From Deltaproteobacteria bacterium (lineage in GTDB: Bacteria > Myxococcota > Kuafuiibacteriia > Kuafuiibacteriales > Kuafuiibacteriaceae): a DNA stretch of 64,000 nucleotides. Below are positions 44,325-53,654 of this stretch, one piece after another. Made by a program: the position numbers and the translations under genes. Below the pieces are notes generated by a model. That model had not been told where the DNA came from. It was given only the letters and a program-made list of their open reading frames with translations, and ran no database searches. Every line of letters begins with the position of its first letter. Positions within the stretch are counted from its first letter, which is position 1. The DNA is taken from contig JADJPE010000005.1 in the NCBI GenBank assembly GCA_016713425.1, positions 992,001-1,056,000 of the forward strand, read 5' to 3'.

Positions 44325-44454
44325 CAGACGCGAGGGCGTCCAAACCTGGCACACTTGCGAAACGAGAAATATCGGCGGCACGCGCTAAAAGTCAGTCATT
44401 TCGGCACATCGATGCCTCGATGTACGAGCGCCAACCTCTGTAAAATGCCAAGGA

Positions 44455-45537
44455 ATGAACGGCTCCCTCGCGATCATCGTTTTTGCAGTCTCGGTGACCA
44501 ACGTGGCCGCGACGGGTTTCGTCGGCTACCGACTGAGACATATGGCGCCTCCAGCGACCAATTCTCATTACGCACCTGACACCAAAGACGACAAAAGTGC
44601 GACTGCCGAAATGTCTGACGCTGGGCTTGATCGTGGCCAGTGGAACAGCGCCCAGGCGGAGACCAGCGTCCCTCGAGCCTCGAACGCCGAGGGCGCCGAG
44701 GGCACCGAGATCGACGGGTCCACAGCAAGCGCGGAAGGCGATTGGGCACACGACGACCTCGATCTTGCCGAAGAACGCCTCGCGCTCTTCGAGATCGCGC
44801 GTGAGCACGAAGCACGCGTCGAGGACCTCATCAAACGAACACAGAGCTCGACGTCGGAATCCGAGCCAGCCGTTCGCGCCAAGGCTCGGGCCGCGCGTAT
44901 CGCAAGTTCCGCGAGCGCTGATCCTGCCGGTCGGGCCGCGTCTTCGGCTCACCTCACCCCGCCCAACGCGGCAAATGTGCCGGACCTCGACCATCTCACA
45001 GTGGCCAACAACGAAGAAGACGATTGGGACCCGCTCGCGAAGGCGGATCTGTCGGGTTCAGCACGCAACGAGGCGGAGGCTCCCGAAGCCAGCGACACGA
45101 CGGACAGCGAGCCGCGCGACAAGAACGTGACGTCGCCCCTCGCCATGGGCTCGATTCGGACGCGTGGTGTCGGCAACGTTTCTTCCGGCCGCAAGCGTGA
45201 GACCTCCGTGCGCGCGCCTTCGGTTGCGAACGTGCCCGCCGCAGATGGGGATGTGTCCCGCAAGCAGCTCCTGAGATTGATCAAGGGCCACATCCCATCT
45301 TTCCGCGATTGTTACGAGCGCATTCTGAAAGAGCACGAGGGACTCGAAGGCAAGATGCGGCTTACGATCGACGTCATGCCCTCCGGACGCGGGAGTCCCG
45401 TGCGCATCGAGTCGGACTCCGTGGGCAACAAGGACCTCCGCGCCTGCATCGTGCGAAGATCGACGCACTGGCGCTTCCCTAAGCCCTTCCGGCCGGTCTC
45501 ACTCGCGTTCTCCGTCGTCTTCACGCCCACGCTGTAA
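44455..45537 (+). CDS. AgmX/PglI C-terminal-domain protein
   Basis: 360 residues. One N-terminal hydrophobic segment (SLAIIVFAVSVTNVAATGFVG) is followed by a long Ser/Ala/Glu/Asp-rich disordered linker (~30-265) and a ~90-residue TonB-like C-terminal domain: LIKGHIPSFRDCYERILKEH, LTIDVMPSGRGSP, and LRACIVRRSTHWRFP. The conserved CY and C...W.FP pairs fit the AgmX/PglI domain of adventurous-gliding proteins in myxobacteria. A gliding role is not implied by this alone; such domains occur in many periplasm-spanning proteins. Confidence 0.8.
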   Translation: MNGSLAIIVFAVSVTNVAATGFVGYRLRHMAPPATNSHYAPDTKDDKSATAEMSDAGLDRGQWNSAQAETSVPRASNAEGAEGTEIDGSTASAEGDWAHDDLDLAEERLALFEIAREHEARVEDLIKRTQSSTSESEPAVRAKARAARIASSASADPAGRAASSAHLTPPNAANVPDLDHLTVANNEEDDWDPLAKADLSGSARNEAEAPEASDTTDSEPRDKNVTSPLAMGSIRTRGVGNVSSGRKRETSVRAPSVANVPAADGDVSRKQLLRLIKGHIPSFRDCYERILKEHEGLEGKMRLTIDVMPSGRGSPVRIESDSVGNKDLRACIVRRSTHWRFPKPFRPVSLAFSVVFTPTL

Positions 45538-45579
45538 CCGGAGCCGCGGCCACGGCGACCGGAGCCCCACGACCGTCGA

Positions 45580-46077
45580 CTACCACGTAGGATGACTCAC
45601 GAAGGCAGCGCCGTTGTCTTGCTTCTCGAGGATACGCCCATCACAAAAGACCGTCGTCTCGCGCCCGCTGGGGCCCCGTGCACGAACAAAGACGGAACGG
45701 CGCAGCGCGAGCTTCGCGAGGATGACTCGATCCCGCTCGAGAGACGCGCGGACGCCACATCGGCCGCTGAACTCCCGTGCGATGCGTTCCGCAAGCCAAC
45801 CGAAACGCGGGGAGTCTTCCTCGCGTTCAGCCAAAGTGGCCGGACCGGCACCGGCCGCGGTCATTCGGAATGCACCGAACCCGCGATCGCTTGGAGAACG
45901 AGGCTCCGCAGCAACGACGATCGTCGTCGACGCATCGCCGGCCAATGCCGCACGAAGGCCTTCGCACGCAAACGCGCCGCCAACACCCGCGGCGAACCCC
46001 AGCCCAGCGATCGCGCTCATCGTCCTGATCGTCCTCATCGTCACGCGCCCAGTCACCGGCATGACCACTCCGCTCAC
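45580..46077 (-). CDS. Hypothetical secreted protein
   Basis: 165 residues in the longest form (GTG 46077); likely starts are the ATGs of MRTIRTMSAIAGLG. A hydrophobic signal-like segment (AIAGLGFAAGVGGAFACEGL) precedes a small mixed domain with three cysteines (CEGL, CGVR, CDGR). The opposite strand has a longer frame (45592-46554) but with Arg/His-rich shadow composition. I do not recognise a family. Confidence 0.55.
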   Translation of the reverse strand: MSGVVMPVTGRVTMRTIRTMSAIAGLGFAAGVGGAFACEGLRAALAGDASTTIVVAAEPRSPSDRGFGAFRMTAAGAGPATLAEREEDSPRFGWLAERIAREFSGRCGVRASLERDRVILAKLALRRSVFVRARGPSGRETTVFCDGRILEKQDNGAAFVSHPTW

Positions 46078-46245
46078 AGCCGATATTTACGACGCTCGGG
46101 GCCAAATCTTCTCGCGAAATCGGCCAGAATCTTCGTCAATCCATTGCTCGTCGGTCTCGGCACAAGAAATTTGCGTCGATCGACCCAATTTCTGCCGCGG
46201 ACACGAACGCGGGCTGGCCCGACCGCGCGCACGGGGCTTCAAAGC

Positions 46246-46998
46246 TCAAGGCCGCCGGTTGATGTGGTTGCGAACCCATTCGACCACCTCGACGACCGAA
46301 AAAGGCTTCGCAAACACCGCCTGGGCGCCCGCCATCAGCATCGACTGGCGTGTCGCCTTGTGGGCCGCGACACCGGAGATCACGGCTACCGGAAGCCCCG
46401 GCTGACGCGCCTGCGCATCGCGCAGCAGCACCTCGCCGGACATCTTGGGAAGCATCCAGTCGAGGAGAATCGCACCCACGCGGCGGCGGTGCAAAATCGC
46501 CGAAGCGCCTTCGACGTCTCGCGACAGCACACACTCGAAGCCACTTCGAGATAGAGCGACCTGCAGCATCAGCGCAATCGAGGGGTCGTCCTCGACGATC
46601 AACACAACCGGTGCATCCTGGTCTTTGGTCTTTGGGCGGGGGCCAAGATCACGTGACGCGAGATCGTCCGTCACCTCGGCCGTCGAGCCACGGGCCCAGG
46701 CGTGAATAATGGGCAAGAAATCTGGGTCTTCGATCTCGAAGCCAACACCTTCGGCGCTCGAGTAGACGACGCTCGCCTCCGTGGTCAGCGCCTGCTTACT
46801 CGACTTCGGCTCGAAGACCAGATGGACCTGCTCACGAAACGACAAGACCCACGGCGCCGACCAATGCACCCACATCCCGGATTCGACGAAGCCGTGGATG
46901 TCCGCCTCCCATGCGCCGTCGTCGGCACGAAGCACGAGCACTCGGGACGGAATCTCGACGCTCGACACTTCGACATTGTGCGCGCTCCGCCGTGACAT
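46246..46998 (-). CDS. PilZ-like/response-regulator receiver protein
   Basis: About 250 residues. The N-terminal ~105 residues are β-rich and PilZ-like (LVLRADDGAWEADIHGFVES) but lack a clear RxxxR-D/NxSxxG c-di-GMP signature. The C-terminus is a receiver domain: LIVEDDPSIALML, the phospho-acceptor in LLDWMLPKMSG (~181), and FAKPFSV with the Lys (~232). No output domain is attached, so it signals by protein contact. ATG 46998 is used; GTG 47022 is upstream. The nearest upstream gene, a GNAT-nitrilase, is on the same strand, ~100 bases away. Confidence 0.78.
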   Translation of the reverse strand: MSRRSAHNVEVSSVEIPSRVLVLRADDGAWEADIHGFVESGMWVHWSAPWVLSFREQVHLVFEPKSSKQALTTEASVVYSSAEGVGFEIEDPDFLPIIHAWARGSTAEVTDDLASRDLGPRPKTKDQDAPVVLIVEDDPSIALMLQVALSRSGFECVLSRDVEGASAILHRRRVGAILLDWMLPKMSGEVLLRDAQARQPGLPVAVISGVAAHKATRQSMLMAGAQAVFAKPFSVVEVVEWVRNHINRRP

Positions 46999-47117
46999 TC
47001 CAAGGGCCACCGCACGGTGCACAACCGAGACGATGAAGTCCTGTTCAGGGACTCCGTCCAGGAACTCGTGCCCAGAAAGGGGTGCCCAGAAGGGCGCGCG
47101 CAGGAGGACCAGACGGC

Positions 47118-48623
47118 TCAGAATCGGTGGGTGTACGAGAACAGATCGGGTCGGCGATCAGCGCGTGGACGCACCGATCCGGCGTTGATCGCCTCCTGGA
47201 GCGCATCGAAGTCGAGATCGGTGGTGATCACGGTCTCAGTATTCGGGCTTGCCTCCACGAGAATCCCGTCCCGCGCGAAGGCGAAGTCCGAGGGCGAGAA
47301 GACCGCCGACTGTGCGTACTGAATGTCCATGTTTTCGGCGTCAGGGAGGTTCCCTACCGTCCCCGCGCTCACGACATACATTTGGTTCTCGACGGCGCGC
47401 GCCTGAGCACAATACCGCACCCGCAAGTAGGCTTGCCGGTCGTCGGTGCAAAACGGGTTGAAGATGACGTCGACGCCCTGGTCGGCCAGATACCGAGCGG
47501 TCTCCGGGAACTCGACATCGTAGCAGATCAGAATCCCCACCCGCGCCTTGGGCGTTTGGATCACGTTGAGCGAATCGCCGCCATCGATGCCCCACCACCG
47601 CTTCTCATTCGGTGTAATGTGAAGCTTCGCCTGCCGGTGCTTGCTGCCATCCGGAAGATATAGGGTGCAGACATTGTGGATCAACGATCCCACCTTGGTC
47701 GGATGCGAACCGTTGATGATGGTCGTCTGAAAGTCGCGAGCCAAGCTCTCGAAAAGCGCATCGACCTCCGCGGAGTATTCGGTGAGGCGCAAGATCGCCT
47801 CCTGCGGCGTCTTCACATCGATGAACGAAATGAGTTGTGCCGTGAGAAGCTCTGGAAAGAGAACAAAGTCCGCGCCGTAGCCCGATGCGACATCGGTGAA
47901 GTAGCGAACCTGCCGACCGAAATCGGCGAACGTCTCGATCTTGCGCATTCGATACTGTACGCATGACACTCGAACGCTCCGCTGCCGCTTGATGCGTGAT
48001 CGGTAGCGCGGATTCAGCCATTCCATCAACGTCGCGCAATCATCGCTCAAGGGGTCCCTCACATAGTGGTGCAAGATCTTTCGATATAGAAACCCGTTCC
48101 TGAGCTGAAGATTCATCACTGCATCGGCTCGATCTCCGAGCTCGACACGCCGGGCGTACTCCTCGGGCGTCATATCCCTCGCGCAAGCCCCGTACTCGGA
48201 GAGGCGACCCCCGACGACGATGCGCCGGAGGTTGAGCCTCTCGCAAAGCGCCTTCCGCGCGTCGTACAGGCGGCCGGCGAGTCCGTGACGGCGATGCCTT
48301 GGATGCACGTTGATGTCGACGCCGTAGAGCGTATCGCCGAAGGGATCGTGATTATACAGGGTGCCGCCATCGGTCATGCCGGACCACGTGTGGTCGCGAT
48401 ACGGGTCGCGGCCGAGCGATGCAATCAAAGATGTGGCCGAGGCCACGACTTCACCGTCGATCGTGGCGACGAACTGCCCCTCCCCAAAGACACGAAGATG
48501 CGACTCGACGAGCCTGACGTTCCAAAGAGCATCCGCCTCGGCCGGATCCGGATAGCAGAGCGCATTGAGCGCCACGATGGCCTCGACGTCATCTAGGGTC
48601 GCAACGCGGATCTCATAATCCAT
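47118..48623 (-). CDS. GNAT acetyltransferase-carbon-nitrogen hydrolase fusion (complete catalytic triad)
   Basis: 501 residues. An N-terminal GNAT domain (~1-210; acetyl-CoA loop HPRHRRHGLAGRLYDAR) is fused to a nitrilase-superfamily hydrolase (~222-480). The Glu-Lys-Cys triad is intact: VLFPELLTAQ, AKLHITPNEK and GILICYDVEFPE. Such fusions are known; substrates are unknown but probably an amide or a modified amine. It diverges from a paralogue that has lost the Cys, with about 115 bases between start codons. Confidence 0.88.
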   Translation of the reverse strand: MDYEIRVATLDDVEAIVALNALCYPDPAEADALWNVRLVESHLRVFGEGQFVATIDGEVVASATSLIASLGRDPYRDHTWSGMTDGGTLYNHDPFGDTLYGVDINVHPRHRRHGLAGRLYDARKALCERLNLRRIVVGGRLSEYGACARDMTPEEYARRVELGDRADAVMNLQLRNGFLYRKILHHYVRDPLSDDCATLMEWLNPRYRSRIKRQRSVRVSCVQYRMRKIETFADFGRQVRYFTDVASGYGADFVLFPELLTAQLISFIDVKTPQEAILRLTEYSAEVDALFESLARDFQTTIINGSHPTKVGSLIHNVCTLYLPDGSKHRQAKLHITPNEKRWWGIDGGDSLNVIQTPKARVGILICYDVEFPETARYLADQGVDVIFNPFCTDDRQAYLRVRYCAQARAVENQMYVVSAGTVGNLPDAENMDIQYAQSAVFSPSDFAFARDGILVEASPNTETVITTDLDFDALQEAINAGSVRPRADRRPDLFSYTHRF

Positions 48624-48739
48624 GGCCCGAGACTATACACGCTCCGCGGACGAACCATAACGCCGGATTGACGGGCCTTCGAGTCTTCAGCTCGACGCAA
48701 ATTGACACGTCTTCGAGCATGGGCGACAGATGCCTGAGC

Positions 48740-50305
48740 ATGAAGCAGCTCAACCTCGAGGAGTTTGAACGCCGGGTCCGCTTGCGCCCGCTCGTCATCG
48801 ACGATTTCGCTCAGCTCGTCGAGCTTCAACGTCTCTGCTTCCCGGGCATGATCCCTTGGATTCGCGGCCAGATCGAAAGCCAGCTCTCACACTTCCCGGA
48901 AGGGCAGCTTTGCATCGAATACGAGGATCGGCTGGTCGCGAGCTGCGCCACGCTGATCGTGGATTCGAGCGACGACCTCGATTGGCACAACTGGAGCGCG
49001 GTCTCCGACGCAGGGTTCATTCGAAACCACGATCCCGAGGGCGATGTGCTGTACGGGATCGAGATCATGGTGCATCCCGAGTATCGCGGCATGCGGCTCG
49101 CACGCCGGCTCTATAACGCCCGAAAAGACCTCGCGCGACGGTACAACTGTCGGAGCATCATCATCGGCGGCCGCATCCCCGGTTACGGGCAACACGCCGA
49201 CCTTCTCAGCGTGAGCGAATACGTGGAGCACGTGATCGATAAGAAGCTCTTCGACCCCGTGCTCACGGCCCAGCTCGCGAACGGCTTTGTGCTCAAGCGA
49301 CTCATCCCCGAGTACTTTCCGGACGACACCGAGTCGCGGGGCTACGCGACGTTCCTCGAGTGGACGAACCTCGATCACGTGCCCGAATCGAGGCGTCGCG
49401 TCACGCGCACCATCGAGCCCGTTCGCCTAGGCGTGGTGCAGTATGGGATGCACCCCGTCGCAGCGTTTGAGAACCTTGCCCGGCAAGTGGAGTTCTTTGT
49501 CGATGCAGCCGGCGATCAGAAGGCCGACTACCTCCTCTTCCCCGAGCTCTTCACGACCCAGCTCATCTCAGCGACCAACGCCAAGCGCGCGTCCGACCAG
49601 GCGCGTGAGCTCTCGAACTACACGCCCGAGTACCTCGATCTTTTTGCCGATCTGGCGGTCCGATACGATCTCAACATCGTCGGGGGCTCCACGATCGTGC
49701 AGGAGGGCGACTCGCTTTATAACGTCGCCTACCTTTTTCGGCGCGATGGAACACTCGAGAAGCAGTACAAGATCCACATCACGCCGGAGGAGCGACGGTG
49801 GTGGGGCCTTCACGGAGGCGATCAGATGCATGTCTTCGACAGCGACCACGGGAAGGTCGCCATCTTGGTCGGCTACGACGTCGAATTCCCCGAGCTCGTG
49901 CGCATCGCCATCAACAAGGGCGCGCGCATCCTGTTTGTCCCTTTCAATGCGCCAGACCGAAGCGGCTACCTTCGCGTGCGTTATTGTGCGCAGGCTCGCT
50001 GCATCGAGAATCATGTGTACGTGGCGACGGCAGGCGTGGTTGGCAATCTGCCGTTTGTGCAATACGCCGACGTTCACTATGCGGAGTCCGGGATCTTCAC
50101 GCCTTGCGATGTGTCCTTCGCCCGCGACGGCATCGCCGCCGAATGCACGCCCAACATCGAGATGGTCTTGGTGCAGGATCTCGATCTTGAGCTTCTTCGT
50201 CGCCACCGGCAAACGGGCTCTGAGCTCAACTGGAACGATCGGCGAAGAGACCTCTACTCTGTCAACTACCGAGACGGCAAAGACGGCCGGCTCATCGAAG
50301 TCTGA
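48740..50305 (+). CDS. GNAT-nitrilase fusion paralogue lacking the catalytic Cys
   Basis: 521 residues, same layout as the divergent neighbour and clearly related (RRWWG, VEFPE, SGYLRVRYCAQAR). The GNAT loop HPEYRGMRLARRLYNAR is present. In the hydrolase part Glu (LLFPELFTTQ) and Lys (YKIHITPEE) remain, but the nucleophile position reads ILVGYDVEFPE: the codon is GGC (Gly). This suggests a non-hydrolytic partner or regulatory subunit. ATG 48740 is used; ATG 48719 and 48668 lie upstream without ribosome-binding sites. epmA begins 33 bases downstream. Confidence 0.87.
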   Translation: MKQLNLEEFERRVRLRPLVIDDFAQLVELQRLCFPGMIPWIRGQIESQLSHFPEGQLCIEYEDRLVASCATLIVDSSDDLDWHNWSAVSDAGFIRNHDPEGDVLYGIEIMVHPEYRGMRLARRLYNARKDLARRYNCRSIIIGGRIPGYGQHADLLSVSEYVEHVIDKKLFDPVLTAQLANGFVLKRLIPEYFPDDTESRGYATFLEWTNLDHVPESRRRVTRTIEPVRLGVVQYGMHPVAAFENLARQVEFFVDAAGDQKADYLLFPELFTTQLISATNAKRASDQARELSNYTPEYLDLFADLAVRYDLNIVGGSTIVQEGDSLYNVAYLFRRDGTLEKQYKIHITPEERRWWGLHGGDQMHVFDSDHGKVAILVGYDVEFPELVRIAINKGARILFVPFNAPDRSGYLRVRYCAQARCIENHVYVATAGVVGNLPFVQYADVHYAESGIFTPCDVSFARDGIAAECTPNIEMVLVQDLDLELLRRHRQTGSELNWNDRRRDLYSVNYRDGKDGRLIEV

Positions 50306-50337
50306 CCCCAAGCCGCAGCAAACCGAGAGCCTGACGG

Positions 50338-51306
50338 ATGAAGCTGAATCGTGATTTTGTCCCCCCGAGAAATGTTCTCGAAGCTAGAAAGAGGATGATG
50401 ACCGCGGTCCGTGCGTTCTTCGATTCGCGCGGCTTCCTCGAGGTCGAAACACCGATCGCCGTCGTCTCACCGGGGCTCGAGCCTCACCTCATAGCCTTCG
50501 AGACCATCGAGCAGGGCCCGGACCACGCCAAGACGACGCTGTATCTGCACACATCACCCGAATACGCCATGAAGCGCATGATCGGTCGCGGTCTCGGCTC
50601 GATCTACCAGATCGCGCGCGTGTTTCGAAACGACGAGCGGTCGAACACCCACGCTCCGGAGTTCACGATGCTCGAATGGTACAGGGCACCGGGGAAGATC
50701 GCGGACATCGCGGCCGACACCTTCGCACTCATCGAGTCGATTGCTACCGCCGTCGAGGGCCCCTGGCGCCCCAAGGGTCGAATCCACAAGTCCATGTCCG
50801 AAGCGTTCAAAGGTGCTGGCCTCGTCGATCCGCTCGATCATCCCGAGCGCGACGCACTTCGCCGCGCACTAGGCAACCTCGGCGCCCACGACGATACATG
50901 GGAGGATCTCTTCTTCCGCGCCTTCTTCGAACATGTCGAACCAACCCTCTCGCCCGACCACATCACGCTCTTGGATGGCTATCCCGCGAGCATGGCAGCG
51001 CTCGCCGAAATCGATCCCGCCGACCCACGATGCGCGCTTCGGTTCGAGGCGTACGTCGGAAACCTCGAGCTCGGAAACGCATTTCAGGAGCTGAGAGACG
51101 CGGAAGAGCAACGACGTCGATTCGAGGGCGACCTTGCGGAGCGCGCCGCGCGGGGTCGACCGCAGTACCCAATCGATGAAGGTCTGCTCGCCGACCTCGA
51201 ACAGATGCCGGTCACATCCGGCATCGCCCTCGGTCTCGATCGCCTCCTGATGTGCTGCCTCGGCCTGCCATGTATCCAGGACGTCATTCCGTTCTCGCCG
51301 CGTTAG
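50338..51306 (+). CDS. epmA: EF-P lysyltransferase EpmA (GenX/PoxA)
   Basis: 322 residues, lysyl-tRNA synthetase-like but without the anticodon-binding domain. Class II motif 1 RGFLEVETPI, motif 2 (FRNDERSNTH, then TMLEWYR) and motif 3 (SGIALGLDRLLM) are all visible. EpmA adds (R)-β-lysine to elongation factor P, which relieves stalling at polyproline. EpmB and EF-P genes are not in the window, but they are often unlinked. It follows the GNAT-nitrilase paralogue in the same orientation and overlaps the SRPBCC gene's end on the other strand by 23 bases. Confidence 0.93.
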   Translation: MKLNRDFVPPRNVLEARKRMMTAVRAFFDSRGFLEVETPIAVVSPGLEPHLIAFETIEQGPDHAKTTLYLHTSPEYAMKRMIGRGLGSIYQIARVFRNDERSNTHAPEFTMLEWYRAPGKIADIAADTFALIESIATAVEGPWRPKGRIHKSMSEAFKGAGLVDPLDHPERDALRRALGNLGAHDDTWEDLFFRAFFEHVEPTLSPDHITLLDGYPASMAALAEIDPADPRCALRFEAYVGNLELGNAFQELRDAEEQRRRFEGDLAERAARGRPQYPIDEGLLADLEQMPVTSGIALGLDRLLMCCLGLPCIQDVIPFSPR

Positions 51307-51721
51307 CCTCGGTCGGGTCCGGTGACCACTTGCCCTGCGGTCCGCGGTTCTGTGTCTCGATCGGCGCCTCGAGGCCAAGCATCTGGCCCAAGGCTTCGAC
51401 CGCCTTTCGAAAATCAGCGGCGAAATGTCGATGGAGAAGGCCGTGAACGGGCCGAAACAGGAACCCGGGCTCGTAGCCGACCTGCCAAACGAGGCGCGTG
51501 CCCGTCAGCCACTCGAGTCGCCTGAAACTCGGAAACCACTCGGACTCTCGATCGCCGTCGGCGATCGTGTCGAAGACGACCTCGGGAGGCGCCGAGAACA
51601 GGGCCACATTGCGAAAACCGAAACGCGAGGACTCCGCGAAGCCGGGCGGGCAACGTTCAAGACGAAAAAGAGGCCTGCGAGCAAACACGCATTGCCCCGA
51701 CCGATCAGACGAAGAGTCCAT
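51284..51721 (-). CDS. SRPBCC-family protein, probably with an internal deletion
   Basis: 145 residues from ATG 51721. The first half matches the start of an SRPBCC/polyketide-cyclase-like fold (VALFSAPPEVVFDTIADGDR, EWFPSFRRLEWLTG) and the end matches its last strands and helix (TRLVWQVGYEPGFLF, FRKAVEALGQML). About 50 residues of central β-strands expected between WLTG and TRLVW are missing without a frameshift. The protein may be a remnant. It overlaps epmA tail to tail. Confidence 0.62.
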   Translation of the reverse strand: MDSSSDRSGQCVFARRPLFRLERCPPGFAESSRFGFRNVALFSAPPEVVFDTIADGDRESEWFPSFRRLEWLTGTRLVWQVGYEPGFLFRPVHGLLHRHFAADFRKAVEALGQMLGLEAPIETQNRGPQGKWSPDPTEANAARTE

Positions 51722-51728
51722 GCTTGCT

Positions 51729-52220
51729 CTACTTTCCAACCCAGGTGTGCCAAACCACCCGCTTCGCCGGGAGGTTGCGGCTCGCGCGCATGCGGAGCGC
51801 AGAGAATCGACGGGTCTTCTTGAAACCTGCACCCTCTTCCGGCTCGTCGAGCCCGAACCCAACCGACGCCCCGATCGAGTTTGGAATCAGCGAGAACTTC
51901 GTGCCCTCGACCGTCGAAATCTCGACATCCACCGAAACCTCAGTGCCATCGGCCAACAACAACGGTCCGCCCGGCTTGCGCCAATCTTTCACACCCTCGA
52001 GCTCCATCAACACCTTCTGGCCGACCCCACGCACCTCGAGCGGCTCTGCGAAAGAGAGCTCGACCCACGTCGGTGACAACGAAAGCGTCTCTGCGAGGAC
52101 TCGATCTCGCCCACTCCAAAACAAGTCACACCCTCCTACGGCCGAAAGGAAGCCGAGCTCGAGCGCCAGACACGCCAGGAACCGAAGGCTCGGCCTCTGT
52201 CTCTGTGAACGGCAACTCAT
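51729..52220 (-). CDS. Hypothetical lipoprotein
   Basis: 163 residues. ATG 52220 with GAGGAGAG about ten bases upstream. Signal peptide with lipobox AVGGC (Cys 31), then a mainly β domain (LSPTWVELSFAEPLEV, EVSVDVEISTVEGTKF) and an Arg-rich end. No family recognised. It follows the next gene by two bases on the same strand, so they share a transcript. Confidence 0.7.
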   Translation of the reverse strand: MSCRSQRQRPSLRFLACLALELGFLSAVGGCDLFWSGRDRVLAETLSLSPTWVELSFAEPLEVRGVGQKVLMELEGVKDWRKPGGPLLLADGTEVSVDVEISTVEGTKFSLIPNSIGASVGFGLDEPEEGAGFKKTRRFSALRMRASRNLPAKRVVWHTWVGK

Positions 52221-52222
52221 GT

Positions 52223-52924
52223 CTACAAGCTCTCCTCGATCTTGGAGCGGAGCACATCGCGACCGAAACAACCCAAGTCACCACGCTCAGGCTGACAGAC
52301 AATCTCAAGGCGACCGTCGATCGTTCCAACCGCAGGCTCCGGGCCATGCCGAAGACGTGCCGCCTTGAGACTCGCAAGCGACGCGCGTCCGAGGTCGTCT
52401 CGACCAACCTGCTCCAAGGCTTCGTGGAGTGCCACGAGTTGCCTCTCGAGCACGCGAAGGGGCTCGCCCGACGTCACGAAGCCCGGCCAGTCGATCTCGA
52501 TCGCCAATGGGCCTTTGTCACTGAGCGCGCCCCGCCGACGCTCCACCGCCAACCGCGTGGGCGGCGGCGAGCCGTCCGGCGGCGGGATGAGCGGCCCCGC
52601 CACGCGCCCCGAAGACAGGTCGGCGGCGAATCGATGGGCATCGTGGATCGTCACCGCTTCCAGCATCGCGGGATCGAGATAGCAAACATCGAGCGAGGTG
52701 GCGGAACTGCTCGACAACAAGCGGACCGCGACCGCCCAGCCTTCGCGCTCCTCTTGAAGTGCGAGCAGCTCTCCGACAATCGAACGCCCGCTCCGAAAAC
52801 AGAATGTCGCGATAGGCTTCGGTGAACGCCCGTCCTTCGTGCGCGCACGAAGCGTCGCGAGGTCACGGAGAACCGTGGCTACGCGACGCGCCGGCATCGC
52901 CTCAATCGTCTCTTCTGGCCCCAT
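52223..52924 (-). CDS. Hypothetical cytoplasmic protein
   Basis: 233 residues, ATG 52924 with GAGGT upstream. No signal peptide or membrane segment. N-terminal ~95 residues look like a β-barrel (FCFRSGRSIVGELLALQEE, WAVAVRLLSSSS), then a linker (PPPDGSPPPTR) and a helical end (VLERQLVALHEALEQVGRDD). Family unknown. Upstream of the lipoprotein gene in the same transcript. Confidence 0.65.
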   Translation of the reverse strand: MGPEETIEAMPARRVATVLRDLATLRARTKDGRSPKPIATFCFRSGRSIVGELLALQEEREGWAVAVRLLSSSSATSLDVCYLDPAMLEAVTIHDAHRFAADLSSGRVAGPLIPPPDGSPPPTRLAVERRRGALSDKGPLAIEIDWPGFVTSGEPLRVLERQLVALHEALEQVGRDDLGRASLASLKAARLRHGPEPAVGTIDGRLEIVCQPERGDLGCFGRDVLRSKIEESL

Positions 52925-52941
52925 CGATCATCGACCTCGGC

Positions 52942-53352
52942 CTAAAGATGAGCTTCGAGATAGGTCGTGAGGGCCTTGATGCGCTCATCCAACTGATGCA
53001 CGTTCGTACCTGGCTCGTGATCGAGCGTGAGGACTCCGGCCGTCAGCGTGGCCATCCCTTCGCCGTAGTAGTGACCTTTCCGATTCGTGATGACGATCTT
53101 CTGGACGCTGGCCTTCAGTGCCTCTTTGCCCATGTCGTCCGCGCTGATCGACTTGAGTGCCGCAATGAGAGGTCGGAAATACGTCTTGGTCCAAAACTCC
53201 TCATAGTTGTGGGCGTGCCCTTCCAGGCAAAGTGGCTCCCATTCGACCTCGATCGGAATATCGAAGCTTGCCGCCTCCACAACTTCCTTCTTCAGCTTTG
53301 GAAAGACTTCGTCTTCGAAGCTCTTCTGCGCTCGACGTTCAGCAAGACCCAT
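52942..53352 (-). CDS. Conserved hypothetical protein
   Basis: 136 residues. ATG 53352 has AAAGGAGGAG about nine bases upstream, one of the best ribosome-binding sites in the window. Soluble α/β sequence: LKKEVVEAASFDIPIEVEW, HNYEEFWTKTYFRPLIAAL, VQKIVITNRKG, and MATLTAGVLTLDHEP. No catalytic motif recognised. It heads the minus-strand group with the two genes above; 17 bases separate it from the next. Confidence 0.75.
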   Translation of the reverse strand: MGLAERRAQKSFEDEVFPKLKKEVVEAASFDIPIEVEWEPLCLEGHAHNYEEFWTKTYFRPLIAALKSISADDMGKEALKASVQKIVITNRKGHYYGEGMATLTAGVLTLDHEPGTNVHQLDERIKALTTYLEAHL

Positions 53353-53654
53353 CGTTGTTCTCCTCCTTTGATCGGGGCGACCGTGCCCCACCCAGCGCGA
53401 GAGCATAGGGAGCGGTCTTCCGTAAAGCAACCGAGCGAGGCGTAGGCACTTGGGTCGCGCTCATGACGAGCGTCACGCCACGAAGTCTAGGCGCGTCCAC
53501 GGGTAGCCCGACCAAGCGCTCAGAAGCGAGAACAGTCACACGGAGCCCGAATACTTGCGAGCGAATGCGTCCTCACGCAAGATGCGCCGCAGCTGCATTT
53601 CGCCAGCCGATCGAATTTTGGGAGATGAGAGAAGACCACCGGGAGACAAAAACT
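53353..53654. other. Divergent intergenic region
   Basis: 302 bases between the minus-strand group and the secreted-protein cluster, presumably carrying both promoters. Short frames here lack credible composition; no consensus site or hairpin stands out. Confidence 0.4.

Noticed and set aside
45592..46554. 320-residue plus-strand frame
   Set aside because: Arg/His/Thr-rich shadow of the two minus-strand genes (hypothetical protein and response regulator).
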